A stretch of 34,014 nucleotides of DNA from CAZKUB01 sp964592335 (GCA_964592335.1 CAZQEU010000010.1:1-34014), one strand, 5' to 3'. Shown: positions 7,183-16,190, counted from the stretch's first letter. Numbers and translations: made by a program. Notes: a model not told the origin generated them from the sequence alone.

Positions 7183-7810
7183 AGCGTTTAACGCTACATG
7201 GATTGTAGCAGTAATCGTTTTTTCATCTGTTTTTGCAGGTATGGTCCTTTTTACAGATGTTTATGAAGAAGTACTAGATGATATAGTAAGCGTTACATGT
7301 CTTAGTTGTATAAAGCTTCAACCAGTAACAAAACTTGAATTTTTATTTAAAACAGCAAATGACAAGCCTCATCCAGATTTTGTGCTTGATAATTTAAGTA
7401 AAGGCCCTGTTTTTATTGCTTATAGGACAAAAGATTGTACTTATTGTGATGAAATGGATCCAGTCTTAGAAGAAGTATTTAAAATTCAGGATGTTAACAA
7501 ACAAGGTTTTGTATATGAAGAAGTAGATTTTAATGGCAATTCTGTTTTTTTCATGCATATCAATAAGTCTCTTACTTCCGACTACATTGATGAAACGCAA
7601 GATGTTTATGATAAAGATTATGTCTATGGCGTTCCAATGTTTACAATGGTAACTCTTAGATATCATAGAGGAATTGTTGAACCATATTATGCAACACTTT
7701 ATGGAAAAATAGATTTGAGTATGACCAACGAAGAAAGAGCTCAATATCTTTATGATTTAATTGACAATGCAATAGATCTATACAACGAAAACAAAGCAGG
7801 ATACAAATAA
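7175..7810 (+). CDS. Membrane-anchored thioredoxin-like protein with two CxxC motifs
   Basis: A 211-residue protein with one N-terminal transmembrane helix (about residues 9-27) and an exported domain. A first CxxC (C42-C45, CLSC) lies just outside the membrane. A second (C88-C91, CTYC, after VFIAYRTKD) is the active site of a thioredoxin fold whose cis-proline is in YGVPMFTMV. The ATG at 7175 is preferred to the in-frame TTG at 7166 because AGGAGG (7159-7164) lies ten bases before it. It overlaps the NapH-like gene by 8 bases. The juxtamembrane CxxC is well placed to accept electrons from the iron-sulfur protein and pass them to the thioredoxin fold; this is an inference. Confidence 0.82.
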   Translation: MDKAFNATWIVAVIVFSSVFAGMVLFTDVYEEVLDDIVSVTCLSCIKLQPVTKLEFLFKTANDKPHPDFVLDNLSKGPVFIAYRTKDCTYCDEMDPVLEEVFKIQDVNKQGFVYEEVDFNGNSVFFMHINKSLTSDYIDETQDVYDKDYVYGVPMFTMVTLRYHRGIVEPYYATLYGKIDLSMTNEERAQYLYDLIDNAIDLYNENKAGYK

Positions 7811-7817
7811 ATCTTTT

Positions 7818-9062
7818 TTATAAAAAGATAGCAATTAATTGCATTTCGTCTTCTGCTGTTTTTCCTGTGTCATCATATGCTACAACTTTTATAGTATGTT
7901 TTCGAACAATATTTCTAAACAATCCTATCTTTTTTATCTCAAATTCGTATTCTGATTCTTCATCTGTATCAATTAATTCGTCATCTATGTAAAATTCTAC
8001 TTTCTCAATAGTTCTATCATCTTCTGCACGTACTTTTACCGTTGTTTTTCCTATCACAAAAGTATTTCTTAGTTTGGAATCAAAAAGTGTTCTGCCTCTA
8101 AAATGTATCATTCCCTCTGTTGGTAGGTTAATTCCTACTGCCGGTGGTGTATTTCCACCTTCTACTACATCTGCAGAAGCTACTGTATTTACATAGTATG
8201 CACTAAACTCATGCTCTTCTTTTCCTTCATCAGACTCTGGATCAGAATATGCATTATTTGCATCAGAGTTTGAAACAACAGCAAAAAGCTTCAAATTTTC
8301 AGGATCATAACTTGCACTATCAAAGTTTTTACTAAATTGTTTTTGTTCATTAGAATCTAAAACTATGTTTTGTTGTAGTAAATACTTGATAAATGAAAAA
8401 TAGTAAGCATTTCCCTTGTCATCCCTATATTTAGTTGAAACTTTTTCTGTAAGATAAATATCTAACGAGCCGGTATAGCTTTGATTATCAACGTTTTTGA
8501 CAAAACCACTTATTATTATATTACTTTCATTTGAATTATACTCTGCAGTAATATTTACAATAAGATTTGTTCTATCTCTAGTATATGCTTCTTTTATTCT
8601 ATTTTCATATACTTCTTTGTCTTTTTTACCCATTACAACTTGGTAACCACCATCTATAAAAACAGTAGGATATGCATAAATATTGTAATCATCTTTTAAT
8701 ATTGATTTTGCTTTTTCATTTTCTTTTACCAAACTTACATAATACATAGGGTATTGCTGAGATTCATACAAATCATGTATTATTTCTGTAACATCCGGGC
8801 AAAATTTACAATTAGTAAATGTTGCTTCTTGTATAAAGACAAACCTTGAAACATCTTCATTAATATCATCTTTTGTATCATTGTTTTGATCTTCAGGTTC
8901 TTCGTTTTCTTCTGTATCCTCTTCATCTGTAGGAGTATCTTGCATCTCTTCTTTTTTTTCTTCATTTTCCTCAAGTACTTCTGGAAAAAAAACAACAATA
9001 ATTGATGAAAAAAGTAATATTGCAACTATCAGCAACGTAAGATGTCTAACAAATATTTTCAT
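7818..9062 (-). CDS. Surface thioredoxin-fold protein with acidic linker and Ig-like tail
   Basis: A 414-residue exported protein. Residues 7-27 form a signal anchor, and residues 30-70 a Glu/Asp-rich, probably extended linker. A thioredoxin-like domain follows (about 72-155) with CxxC at C85-C88 (CKFC) and a cis-proline at P132 (YPTVF). A middle beta domain spans about 160-295, and the last 110 residues resemble an Ig-like Big_9-type domain (VKVRAEDDRTIEKVEFYID). It converges with the membrane thioredoxin gene, with 7 bases between stops. A minus-strand TATA-rich stretch at about 9086-9102 suggests a nearly leaderless transcript. It is likely a disulfide-active protein reaching away from the membrane; its partner is unknown. 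Confidence 0.8.
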   Translation of the reverse strand: MKIFVRHLTLLIVAILLFSSIIVVFFPEVLEENEEKKEEMQDTPTDEEDTEENEEPEDQNNDTKDDINEDVSRFVFIQEATFTNCKFCPDVTEIIHDLYESQQYPMYYVSLVKENEKAKSILKDDYNIYAYPTVFIDGGYQVVMGKKDKEVYENRIKEAYTRDRTNLIVNITAEYNSNESNIIISGFVKNVDNQSYTGSLDIYLTEKVSTKYRDDKGNAYYFSFIKYLLQQNIVLDSNEQKQFSKNFDSASYDPENLKLFAVVSNSDANNAYSDPESDEGKEEHEFSAYYVNTVASADVVEGGNTPPAVGINLPTEGMIHFRGRTLFDSKLRNTFVIGKTTVKVRAEDDRTIEKVEFYIDDELIDTDEESEYEFEIKKIGLFRNIVRKHTIKVVAYDDTGKTAEDEMQLIAIFL

Positions 9063-9127
9063 ATGTATTAATAAATACTACTTATAATATATATAAATTT
9101 AACTATTGTTAAAGATAACTTCATATT

Positions 9128-10006
9128 TTATAGCTTTATTTTTCTACCTTTTTTCAAAGCTTCTACTGATTTATCAGCATGTTTTTTGAGCTTATCTTTA
9201 TCCATGACTGCTTTTCGGGCACGTACGTTTTGATCTTTTATAGCTTGTTTTGCTTCTTTGTAACGTTTACGACGCTCACCTTTTATAGAGATTATTTTTC
9301 CTTTCATCTCATAGGCTTTTTTATGAACTGTATCTGCTTCGTTGCGCATTTCTATGTATTGCTCATGTTTTTTGTTTCCCTCAGCAATACTTACAGATAG
9401 TTCATTTACAAGTTTCATATATTTTTCATGTATCTTCTGGCTTTCATCATAAAACTCTTGGACTTTTTTATGTTCTTCATCTGCTTTTTTGAAAAGCTCA
9501 TCAATTGCATTGTCTTTATCATCAATGTCTATCTCTATTTCTTTTTGTGTCTCAAGTTGTTTCTTTGTTCTTTTAAACTCCTTTCTTCTATCACGTATTT
9601 TATCTATGAGATCATTTTCTTCTTGAGGGCTCATTGGAACAGTTTCTTGTTTATATTCAAGCATCTGTACATCTGCTTTTAGTTCTTCAACTCTCATTGG
9701 TAGATTTTTAAAAACAGCGCCTTTCTTCTTTTGTTTTGCTTTTATAAGTTTTTTTGCTTCTTCCTGAAGCTTGTTGCGTATTTTTTTATGAGCACGCATT
9801 TTTTCAACAAATTCATCGCGTTGTTTTTTAAGCTCATCAATTTTTTCTTTGATTTCTTTTCTACTGTTATGTATCATGTCACGTTCTTCACGTAACACTT
9901 TAGCCATGTCGTTAAACTCGTTTCTTTTAGCTATATATGACTGAAATTTTTTCTCTGCATCTCTCAGCTGTTCAATTTCTTTTTTTTTCTCAGTTTTATC
10001 TGTCAT
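9128..10006 (-). CDS. COG1340-like archaeal coiled-coil protein
   Basis: An almost wholly alpha-helical, highly charged protein of 292 residues with heptad-type Lys/Glu/Arg-rich sequence throughout. The arrangement (repeated E-L-R-D/K-E-R-D segments at the N-terminus and a basic C-terminal end ALKKGRKIKL) matches the widespread archaeal coiled-coil family COG1340, whose function is not established. No signal peptide or membrane segment is present. The frame can also start at a GTG at 10015, but the ATG at 10006 is preferred. It lies between two exported or membrane proteins and 44 bases downstream of the 966-residue one, with which it may be co-transcribed. Confidence 0.75.
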   Translation of the reverse strand: MTDKTEKKKEIEQLRDAEKKFQSYIAKRNEFNDMAKVLREERDMIHNSRKEIKEKIDELKKQRDEFVEKMRAHKKIRNKLQEEAKKLIKAKQKKKGAVFKNLPMRVEELKADVQMLEYKQETVPMSPQEENDLIDKIRDRRKEFKRTKKQLETQKEIEIDIDDKDNAIDELFKKADEEHKKVQEFYDESQKIHEKYMKLVNELSVSIAEGNKKHEQYIEMRNEADTVHKKAYEMKGKIISIKGERRKRYKEAKQAIKDQNVRARKAVMDKDKLKKHADKSVEALKKGRKIKL

Positions 10007-10050
10007 AAGAAACACTTAAAGATACTTGTTTGATTTTTTTGACACCGGTA

Positions 10051-12951
10051 TTACTTAACCACTATATATACCTCGTTTTTACCTTTTACGGCTATCCAAG
10101 GCATATTTATGTCAGCATGTCCACCACGAGGGATAGTAATATCTTCTACTTTATTTTTTTCCTCACCGTTTATATACAAAACAACTGAGATCTTCTCTGC
10201 TGATACATTTCCTCTATTAAAAAGTTTGAAAGATGTTTCTACTCTATCATCTTTCTTAAAAACTCTTGGCCAGTGGAACACACCAGATATTTTTACATCA
10301 ACTTTTGTATTTTTTACAGATGTTACAGTTGATAACTCTGTTTTTTTGTTTTTATCCACTGGTTTTACAATAACCTTTACTTCGATCCAGTCTTCTTTTC
10401 TAATGTAGTCCTTTGGTTTAATTGATAGTTTTATGTTTTTCTCTTTACCTGGTTCTATCATTATTTGTGTTGTATCTGTTGAAACATCCCATCTTCTAAT
10501 GTTGTCTTCTTCTGTCTCTGTTTTGATTTCATAGGTTAACAATTTTTTATATGGATTTTTAATTGTTATATCATATGTTGCTGTTTCATCTGTGTTGATC
10601 TCTTTTATTCTTTGTAGACAGGTTAGCTTGGCATATTTTGTTATCTTTAAAATAATAGTAACTAAGGATAGTAATAATACAAGGATTGCAATCAATAATA
10701 TTAGTATCCATCCAGCATATTGTTCAGAGAAGGAATCAAGTCCTATTGTTTTTGCAGCGTTTTCAAATAGCTGATATATGTTATCAAGTATGTTTGGCTC
10801 ACCAATTGTTACATTTACTGTTATTGTTTTTGTGAAAGTATCATATTTTTCACTTTCAAAAGATGTTACTTCAAAGGTTATCTCTTCATTTTTTATATCT
10901 GTATACCATGGAACAGATAATGTTGCATTCATTTCAGATCCTTCGGATACTTCAAGGTATTCTGCTATATACTCCGTATATTTTAATTTCCATCCATGCT
11001 CTGAGGTAATATTGATTGTGTATCTATCAGCCATATAGCCTTTGTTTTTGTTTATGACTTCAAAATGGATTGTACCTTCCGATCCATGTTTGATTTCAAT
11101 GTTTTCTGCAGTATCTATTTCAATATCATGTTCAACTGCGGCCTCTGAGACAGAAACGTTTGTGGTACTTCTGATAAAACCGGTGTTACCAGATATGTTT
11201 AATCCTAGTTGGATAAAATCTTTATCATCATAAGCATCAGCATCAGTTGCTTCTGATTCTACATATATAGTTATTTCTTCTGTTTCTCCTTCAGCTATAT
11301 TTATATTTTCAGGGCTGACTGAATAACTCCAATCACCAAAACCATCTATTTTATCGATAGATAACTCTAAATTGTCACTGTATTTGCTGCTTACATTAAT
11401 TTTGTATTCAATTTTTTCTCCAGCATATATTTCTTTGTCTTCGATATCCTCTGTTTTTAGATTATCTGTTTCTGAATAATCAATTATTAATTTAGAAGGA
11501 TGCTCGGATGAATCATATGAAATAATTGGTTTTTTAAACAGGCTGAATGGTGCACTGCCTACTTTTACTTCAAATCTTAAGTCTTCGTCATACCATATTT
11601 CTTCGTTTTCAGATAAATCCTCAAAGTTAAATCTAGTTGGGACCTCAGCGTTGCGTTTTAATTTTTCAAGAAGTGTTGTTCTGTCAAGTTCTTTTTCTGA
11701 AGTTGCGATTGTTTCATTTCCTTGTTTTAAACTTACAACTATTTTTGTTTTCTTAAATGTAAGTAGTTTAGGATGATAAATATATAAATCAGCTGTAATG
11801 TTTTTCAAAATCTTATTTCTTTCAAAGGATTCACCTGTCCATACAGTTGCTGCCTCTGAAAGTTTTTCTCTTTCTGAGTCAAATCCTTCAGGATCATCTG
11901 TATCCATTACGCCTCCGCTATGTATATAATAAGTAACTCTGTTTTCAAAGTCTTCAGGTTCTTCAAAAACATACAAAGCCCAAACAGCGAGCCATGAAAG
12001 CCATTCTTCTTCGTTTATCTCAGTGATATCTAGTTTATCTATGTTTACAGCTATTGGTGGATAAGCATAGTTAGCATTGACAGTGGGTTTGGTACCATTT
12101 ACTACTTTGATATAACCCAAATCCATAAAATTTGTTTCAAATGAATAATCTATTTCATTGTGAAAATACAGACTTACAATATCTCCTTCCTCTGTAGAAA
12201 ACTCTGCCATAGAAGGATAAGAATTTGATCCATAATAAAAAGCAGAAGAGACTAAAGTATTTACAAGTGCTCCAAACTCATCTCCACCTATGTTTAATTT
12301 TGATAGATTGTTCATAACATCATCTACCATATCTGCTATCATCACTAGATCAGGATCACCTGATTTTTTCATTAGATTTGAGATCTTTTCTACTCTTCTT
12401 TTTATCTTTGTATCAAATCTTTTCTCAACAAAATCATTTAAAGGTTTTTCACTTTGTTTTATTTCAATTACAAATATGAGATCATCATTTTCCTCTAGTT
12501 CCAAATAAATGTCATTTATTGTGATTTGGTAGCTTTGTATAAAACTAGTTGACGGATCTGGTTTGAGAGTCATGGTTGTGTTTGCATTTTCTACTTTTTT
12601 AACTAAACCGCTTTCATCTCTATAATGCACACTTATTTCAACACTGTCCTGTAAGTTTAAAAATTCAAGTTGAGTCATAATAGTTGATGAAAAATAAAGA
12701 TCAAAAGTTATATCTCCATTGATAGTCATGGATGTATTGCTGTTCCATACTCCTATAAATCTGAAAGGATGTGGATCCATAACATCATCAAAATCGATTA
12801 ATTGTTTACCAATGCTTATGATTTCTAATATAGATTCAATATCGGAATATTCTTCCTCAGCTTTTACTTCTTCTGTTAAAGGTACAATAAAAATACTTAA
12901 AAGTATGAACATAGTTATTATGCATGCTGTAAACCTCTTGTTTAATGACAT
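10051..12951 (-). CDS. Large surface/membrane protein with Ig-like (CARDB/NEW3-type) repeats
   Basis: A 966-residue protein with a signal peptide ending near EVKAEEE. A unique N-terminal region (about 40-500) is followed by at least two NEW3/alpha-galactosidase-NEW3-type beta domains (about 505-605 and 612-720), a transmembrane helix at about 750-775 and roughly 195 further residues that again look like CARDB-type beta domains (residue numbers count from the GTG at 12963). The ATG at 12951 is preferred: GGTGAG lies just upstream and the TATA box at 12988-12999 gives a leader of about 15 bases. Ig-like domains on both sides of a single membrane span are odd. The function is unknown; a cell-envelope role is likely. 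Confidence 0.75.
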   Translation of the reverse strand: MSLNKRFTACIITMFILLSIFIVPLTEEVKAEEEYSDIESILEIISIGKQLIDFDDVMDPHPFRFIGVWNSNTSMTINGDITFDLYFSSTIMTQLEFLNLQDSVEISVHYRDESGLVKKVENANTTMTLKPDPSTSFIQSYQITINDIYLELEENDDLIFVIEIKQSEKPLNDFVEKRFDTKIKRRVEKISNLMKKSGDPDLVMIADMVDDVMNNLSKLNIGGDEFGALVNTLVSSAFYYGSNSYPSMAEFSTEEGDIVSLYFHNEIDYSFETNFMDLGYIKVVNGTKPTVNANYAYPPIAVNIDKLDITEINEEEWLSWLAVWALYVFEEPEDFENRVTYYIHSGGVMDTDDPEGFDSEREKLSEAATVWTGESFERNKILKNITADLYIYHPKLLTFKKTKIVVSLKQGNETIATSEKELDRTTLLEKLKRNAEVPTRFNFEDLSENEEIWYDEDLRFEVKVGSAPFSLFKKPIISYDSSEHPSKLIIDYSETDNLKTEDIEDKEIYAGEKIEYKINVSSKYSDNLELSIDKIDGFGDWSYSVSPENINIAEGETEEITIYVESEATDADAYDDKDFIQLGLNISGNTGFIRSTTNVSVSEAAVEHDIEIDTAENIEIKHGSEGTIHFEVINKNKGYMADRYTINITSEHGWKLKYTEYIAEYLEVSEGSEMNATLSVPWYTDIKNEEITFEVTSFESEKYDTFTKTITVNVTIGEPNILDNIYQLFENAAKTIGLDSFSEQYAGWILILLIAILVLLLSLVTIILKITKYAKLTCLQRIKEINTDETATYDITIKNPYKKLLTYEIKTETEEDNIRRWDVSTDTTQIMIEPGKEKNIKLSIKPKDYIRKEDWIEVKVIVKPVDKNKKTELSTVTSVKNTKVDVKISGVFHWPRVFKKDDRVETSFKLFNRGNVSAEKISVVLYINGEEKNKVEDITIPRGGHADINMPWIAVKGKNEVYIVVK

Positions 12952-13226
12952 GTCGTTTCTCACCTACGTATCTTATTTTTGGAGATTTTTATATATAAAT
13001 CTTCTTTTACACCAGTTATCCTTTTTAACGAAATACTGGTTTTTTCAATATATAATAATATAATTTATATTTAATAAATATTTTGCTAAAAAAATATTTT
13101 TTCCCAAATTTTTATAAAATATGGTGTAATTTACAAAATAATTACTTCATTTATACTTATTTTGAAAAGACATAAATACATCATAAAACATCTTAAAAAT
13201 AATATTCTATCATTTAAAGGTGGTTA
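12952..13226. promoter_or_regulatory. Divergent promoter region (275 bases)
   Basis: It holds the minus-strand TATA palindrome TTTATATATAAA at 12988-12999 for the large surface protein and plus-strand TATA-like sequences near 13149-13158 (CATTTATACT) and 13168-13176 for the next gene. An ACCAGT/ACTGGT inverted repeat with an 18-base loop (13011-13040) lies between them. GGTGG at 13219-13223 is the ribosome binding site of the plus-strand gene. I see no gene or RNA here. Confidence 0.5.
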
Positions 13227-14417
13227 ATGGGAAAAAAAAATTCAAACTTTAGGCTTAGTAGATACTCTATCTGCATTTTTATTTCATTCTTAGTTTTAAT
13301 TAGTATTTTTTCCTTTAATGTGTCTTCTGATAGTAATCAACTATACATAGAATGTTTAGATCAAATAGAAGAAAATCAAGAATTCACAATCTTTGTATAT
13401 GCTAATATTTCTATTGATTTACCCGAATTACAAAGCAATGTTACAATACAGTTCAATGGAATTATTTACGAATTAGAAGATAATTTAGATTTCGCTCTAA
13501 AGGCCCCTAATGTTGAGAGTAACACTAATCTTTCAATTACGGCATCTAAAGACGGTTTTAGTTCTGCCACCAAAAAAATAACGGTATTAAATTCAGATGA
13601 TGACGTCTCCAATGATTTACAACTGATAATTGAGCCAAATAGTTGGCTGGTTAATCCTGATGAGCAGTTTTATGTAAATGTTTATGATCAAAATAACGAA
13701 CCTCTAGAAGGCGCAACTGTTTTTGTTCAAAACTATGGTAACATTAAAACAACTAATATTCAAGGATATGCTGTTTTAACTGCTCCAAAGGATGGTGAAG
13801 GCGTAACTGTAAAAGCTAAAAAACAAGGCTATGAAACAGGTTCTATAGAACTTACTTTAGCCTCTGAAAAACCTATTTGGGAGCAAATAATTAATCATAA
13901 GTTTTTTACTTTATTTGTTGCGTTTATAGTATTATTGATATCTGTTATATTTGTTCATTTAAGACAAAGATACTCTATATATGCCCGGGCAAAACAAATC
14001 TCTGATAAAAAAGTTGTTGAGAAATATAGTCCTTCTAATGAAAGTATATCAAATGCTAAAAAATATGGTTATGACAACAACAGTTCATCTAACGAAAGAA
14101 TCCATATAAGGCCAAGTAGTAATTCAAAAGTTGAGGAGATTAGAATAACTCGACCTCAAAAACAAAGACGAGTGATACCTGTAAAAACAAAAAAAGAACA
14201 ATCAAAGAAGCGTTTTTCTGAATCTTCAGATGAAAAAGATGATTATGATTCCTGGTTTGAAGGTACAGATGAAGTTAGATATGAAATTGATAAACTAACA
14301 GGAGAAGTTGATGAAGAAGGCATGGACAAATGGTTTGAAGGAGTAGACAGCTTAAAAGAAAAAGTAAATGAAAAAATGAAAAAGAAAAAAAAGAAAAAAG
14401 ATAATGATAAGTATTAA
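13227..14417 (+). CDS. Single-pass membrane protein with carboxypeptidase-regulatory-like domain and WFEG tail repeats
   Basis: A 396-residue protein. It has a signal sequence (about 12-33), an extracytoplasmic part with an Ig-like domain (38-120) and a second domain resembling a carboxypeptidase-regulatory/SpaA fold (about 130-212, with DQNNEPLEGATVFV and QGYAVLTAPKDGE). A transmembrane helix (about 224-244) is followed by a 150-residue charged, probably disordered cytoplasmic tail. The tail contains two related units, DSWFEGTDEV (341-350) and DKWFEGVDSL (367-376), and ends in a lysine-rich stretch. The start has GGTGG upstream. It probably links the cell surface to a cytoplasmic partner through the WFEG motifs; its function is unknown. 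Confidence 0.75.
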   Translation: MGKKNSNFRLSRYSICIFISFLVLISIFSFNVSSDSNQLYIECLDQIEENQEFTIFVYANISIDLPELQSNVTIQFNGIIYELEDNLDFALKAPNVESNTNLSITASKDGFSSATKKITVLNSDDDVSNDLQLIIEPNSWLVNPDEQFYVNVYDQNNEPLEGATVFVQNYGNIKTTNIQGYAVLTAPKDGEGVTVKAKKQGYETGSIELTLASEKPIWEQIINHKFFTLFVAFIVLLISVIFVHLRQRYSIYARAKQISDKKVVEKYSPSNESISNAKKYGYDNNSSSNERIHIRPSSNSKVEEIRITRPQKQRRVIPVKTKKEQSKKRFSESSDEKDDYDSWFEGTDEVRYEIDKLTGEVDEEGMDKWFEGVDSLKEKVNEKMKKKKKKKDNDKY

Positions 14418-14469
14418 CAGCTTTTTTAAGTAGTTTTTAAATATTTTCTTTTTATTACGGTGATTTAAG

Positions 14470-14973
14470 ATGGTAAAGAAAAATAAATTAATATCTGACT
14501 TTTATGAATTGAAAGTTTCTCAGATTATGGATAAAAGAGTATGGGATCTACCAATAATCAAAGAGGATGAAGACATCTATCATGTATTGGCTATACTAGG
14601 TGCACGAAATCATATATGGGTTGTAAAAGACAAAGAACACAAAGAACTTACAGGCATTATCACTGAACATGATGTACTCAGCATTCTTGCCCCTAAACAT
14701 TTACCAAATTATGTTTTTGGTATACCTGACATAAGTTCCATCAAACATGGTACTGCAAAGACTGCAGAGGATGTAATGTGCCATCGAATAATTACTTGTA
14801 AACCAGATGATAAAATTATAGATGCTTTAATGAAAATGGTTAAATATAATCTTAGAAGACTACCAGTTGTTGAAGACAAAAAAATAGTAGGTGAACTCAC
14901 CCTCCATCAACTTATAAGAAAATACTATGGTGCTACCCAATATCATCCTATAATCGAAGATGAAGAAGGTTGA
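14470..14973 (+). CDS. CBS-domain pair protein
   Basis: A 167-residue cytoplasmic protein made of two CBS repeats (about 15-80 and 95-155), as seen from VSQIMDKRVWDLP... TGIITEHDVLSIL and AEDVMCHRIITCKPDD... RRLPVVEDKKIVGELT. CBS pairs usually bind adenine nucleotides or related ligands and regulate a partner. Its stop overlaps the TTG start of the antiporter gene (TTGA at 14970-14973), indicating translational coupling and suggesting that it is the regulatory subunit of that transporter. GGTGA lies six bases upstream of the ATG. Confidence 0.87.
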   Translation: MVKKNKLISDFYELKVSQIMDKRVWDLPIIKEDEDIYHVLAILGARNHIWVVKDKEHKELTGIITEHDVLSILAPKHLPNYVFGIPDISSIKHGTAKTAEDVMCHRIITCKPDDKIIDALMKMVKYNLRRLPVVEDKKIVGELTLHQLIRKYYGATQYHPIIEDEEG

Positions 14974-16190
14974 TACAAACGGAAATCGATATAAACATAT
15001 TATTTTTGATAGCAGTTGCTCTGATATTTGCAAGACTTCTAGGTTTTTTATTTTACAAACTAAAACAACCTGCAGTTATAGGTGAAGTCGTTGCTGGCAT
15101 AATACTTGGCGGTCTTGTTCTATTTTTTTCAGATAAAAGCCTTAATTTTTATTTTTTAAATTTTAAATCTACGTTTGATTTCAATTCTGAGATTTTTGTG
15201 TTTCTAGCAGAAATGGGCATTCTTTTCTTGCTTTTTGTATCAGGCCTTGAAACTAGTGTTAGAAAACTAAAGAAAATGGGCAAATCCTCTTTATCAGTTG
15301 CAATCGGCGGGGTTTTATTACCTCTTTTACTTGGTTTTTTAGTAGGATCGCTATTTGGTTATAATTATGATACCAGTATTGTAATCGGTTTGATTCTTAC
15401 TGCCACGTCAGTTGGTGTAACTGTTAGAGCATTCATGGATATTGATGTACTTGATACCACAGTAGGAGCTACTGTTCTTGGAGCAGCAGTTATTGATGAT
15501 GTGCTGGGAATATTACTTCTAGGATTTGCGATGAGTATAGAATCACCTGTTTTAATTAGTTTGAAGATAGCCATTTTCTTCTTAATCTTCTTGTATCTGG
15601 GTTTAAAAGTTATAGATAAAATACTTGATTTAGGCGAAAAAATTCATCTACCAAAAGCCTTTCTTAGTATTTCTCTTTCTATTCTTTTGATTTACTCTTT
15701 TTTTGCATATACAGCAGGTATTTCAGGTATTATTGGAGCTTTTGTAGCGGGACTTTTAATCGGTCAGACTTTCAGATCAAAGAAAATTGCTGATGATGTA
15801 AAAACAATTGCGTATGGTTTTTTTATACCACTCTTCTTTGTTTGGGTTGGTGCTAGTTTATGGAATAATTTTTCTTTTGAAGGTATAGAAATATCTTCTT
15901 TAATTATATTTTTAATAGCTGTAATATCTGTAAGTATAATAGGAAAAATTATAGGCTGTGGTATTGGTGCAAAGATTGCCCATATGAGCTCTATAGATTC
16001 TTTAAGGGTAGGTGTGGGAATGGTTCCTAGAATGGAACTTGCTTTGATTATAGCAACAGCTGCTGTAGCAAAAGGAATTATAACTGACCAAACTTCAGCA
16101 CATGTAATCCTGGTTATGACTGTTATTATGACACTAGTGACAACCCTTGTTGCACCTATTTTAATCAAGGCTAGCTTTAAGAATGAATAG
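14970..16190 (+). CDS. CPA2-family cation/proton antiporter
   Basis: A 406-residue membrane protein with about 12-13 hydrophobic segments, typical of the Na_H_Exchanger (KefB/NapA-like) fold. The fifth-segment ion-binding motif is VIDDVLG with D176-D177, the double-aspartate form associated with electrogenic Na+/H+ exchange in NapA-type proteins rather than the QD form of KefB/KefC. No C-terminal RCK/TrkA-N domain follows, so regulation may come from the coupled CBS protein. The start is TTG at 14970, overlapping the upstream stop. The conserved N-terminus (KLKQPAVIGEVVAGIILG) fits this start. The exact cation cannot be told. Confidence 0.88.
   Translation: MIQTEIDINILFLIAVALIFARLLGFLFYKLKQPAVIGEVVAGIILGGLVLFFSDKSLNFYFLNFKSTFDFNSEIFVFLAEMGILFLLFVSGLETSVRKLKKMGKSSLSVAIGGVLLPLLLGFLVGSLFGYNYDTSIVIGLILTATSVGVTVRAFMDIDVLDTTVGATVLGAAVIDDVLGILLLGFAMSIESPVLISLKIAIFFLIFLYLGLKVIDKILDLGEKIHLPKAFLSISLSILLIYSFFAYTAGISGIIGAFVAGLLIGQTFRSKKIADDVKTIAYGFFIPLFFVWVGASLWNNFSFEGIEISSLIIFLIAVISVSIIGKIIGCGIGAKIAHMSSIDSLRVGVGMVPRMELALIIATAAVAKGIITDQTSAHVILVMTVIMTLVTTLVAPILIKASFKNE

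Noticed and set aside
13011..13040. ACCAGT/ACTGGT inverted repeat followed by T run as a terminator
   Set aside because: It lies between two divergent starts, so no transcript is expected to end there, and the loop of 18 bases is long for a 6-base stem.
13076..13099. AAATATTTT/AAAATATTT inverted repeat between divergent genes
   Set aside because: A purely A+T dyad in very AT-rich spacer DNA; expected by chance.
15764..16168. 134-codon frame antisense to the antiporter gene
   Set aside because: A hydrophobic shadow of the transmembrane coding sequence; no ribosome binding site, and the plus-strand gene is clearly real.
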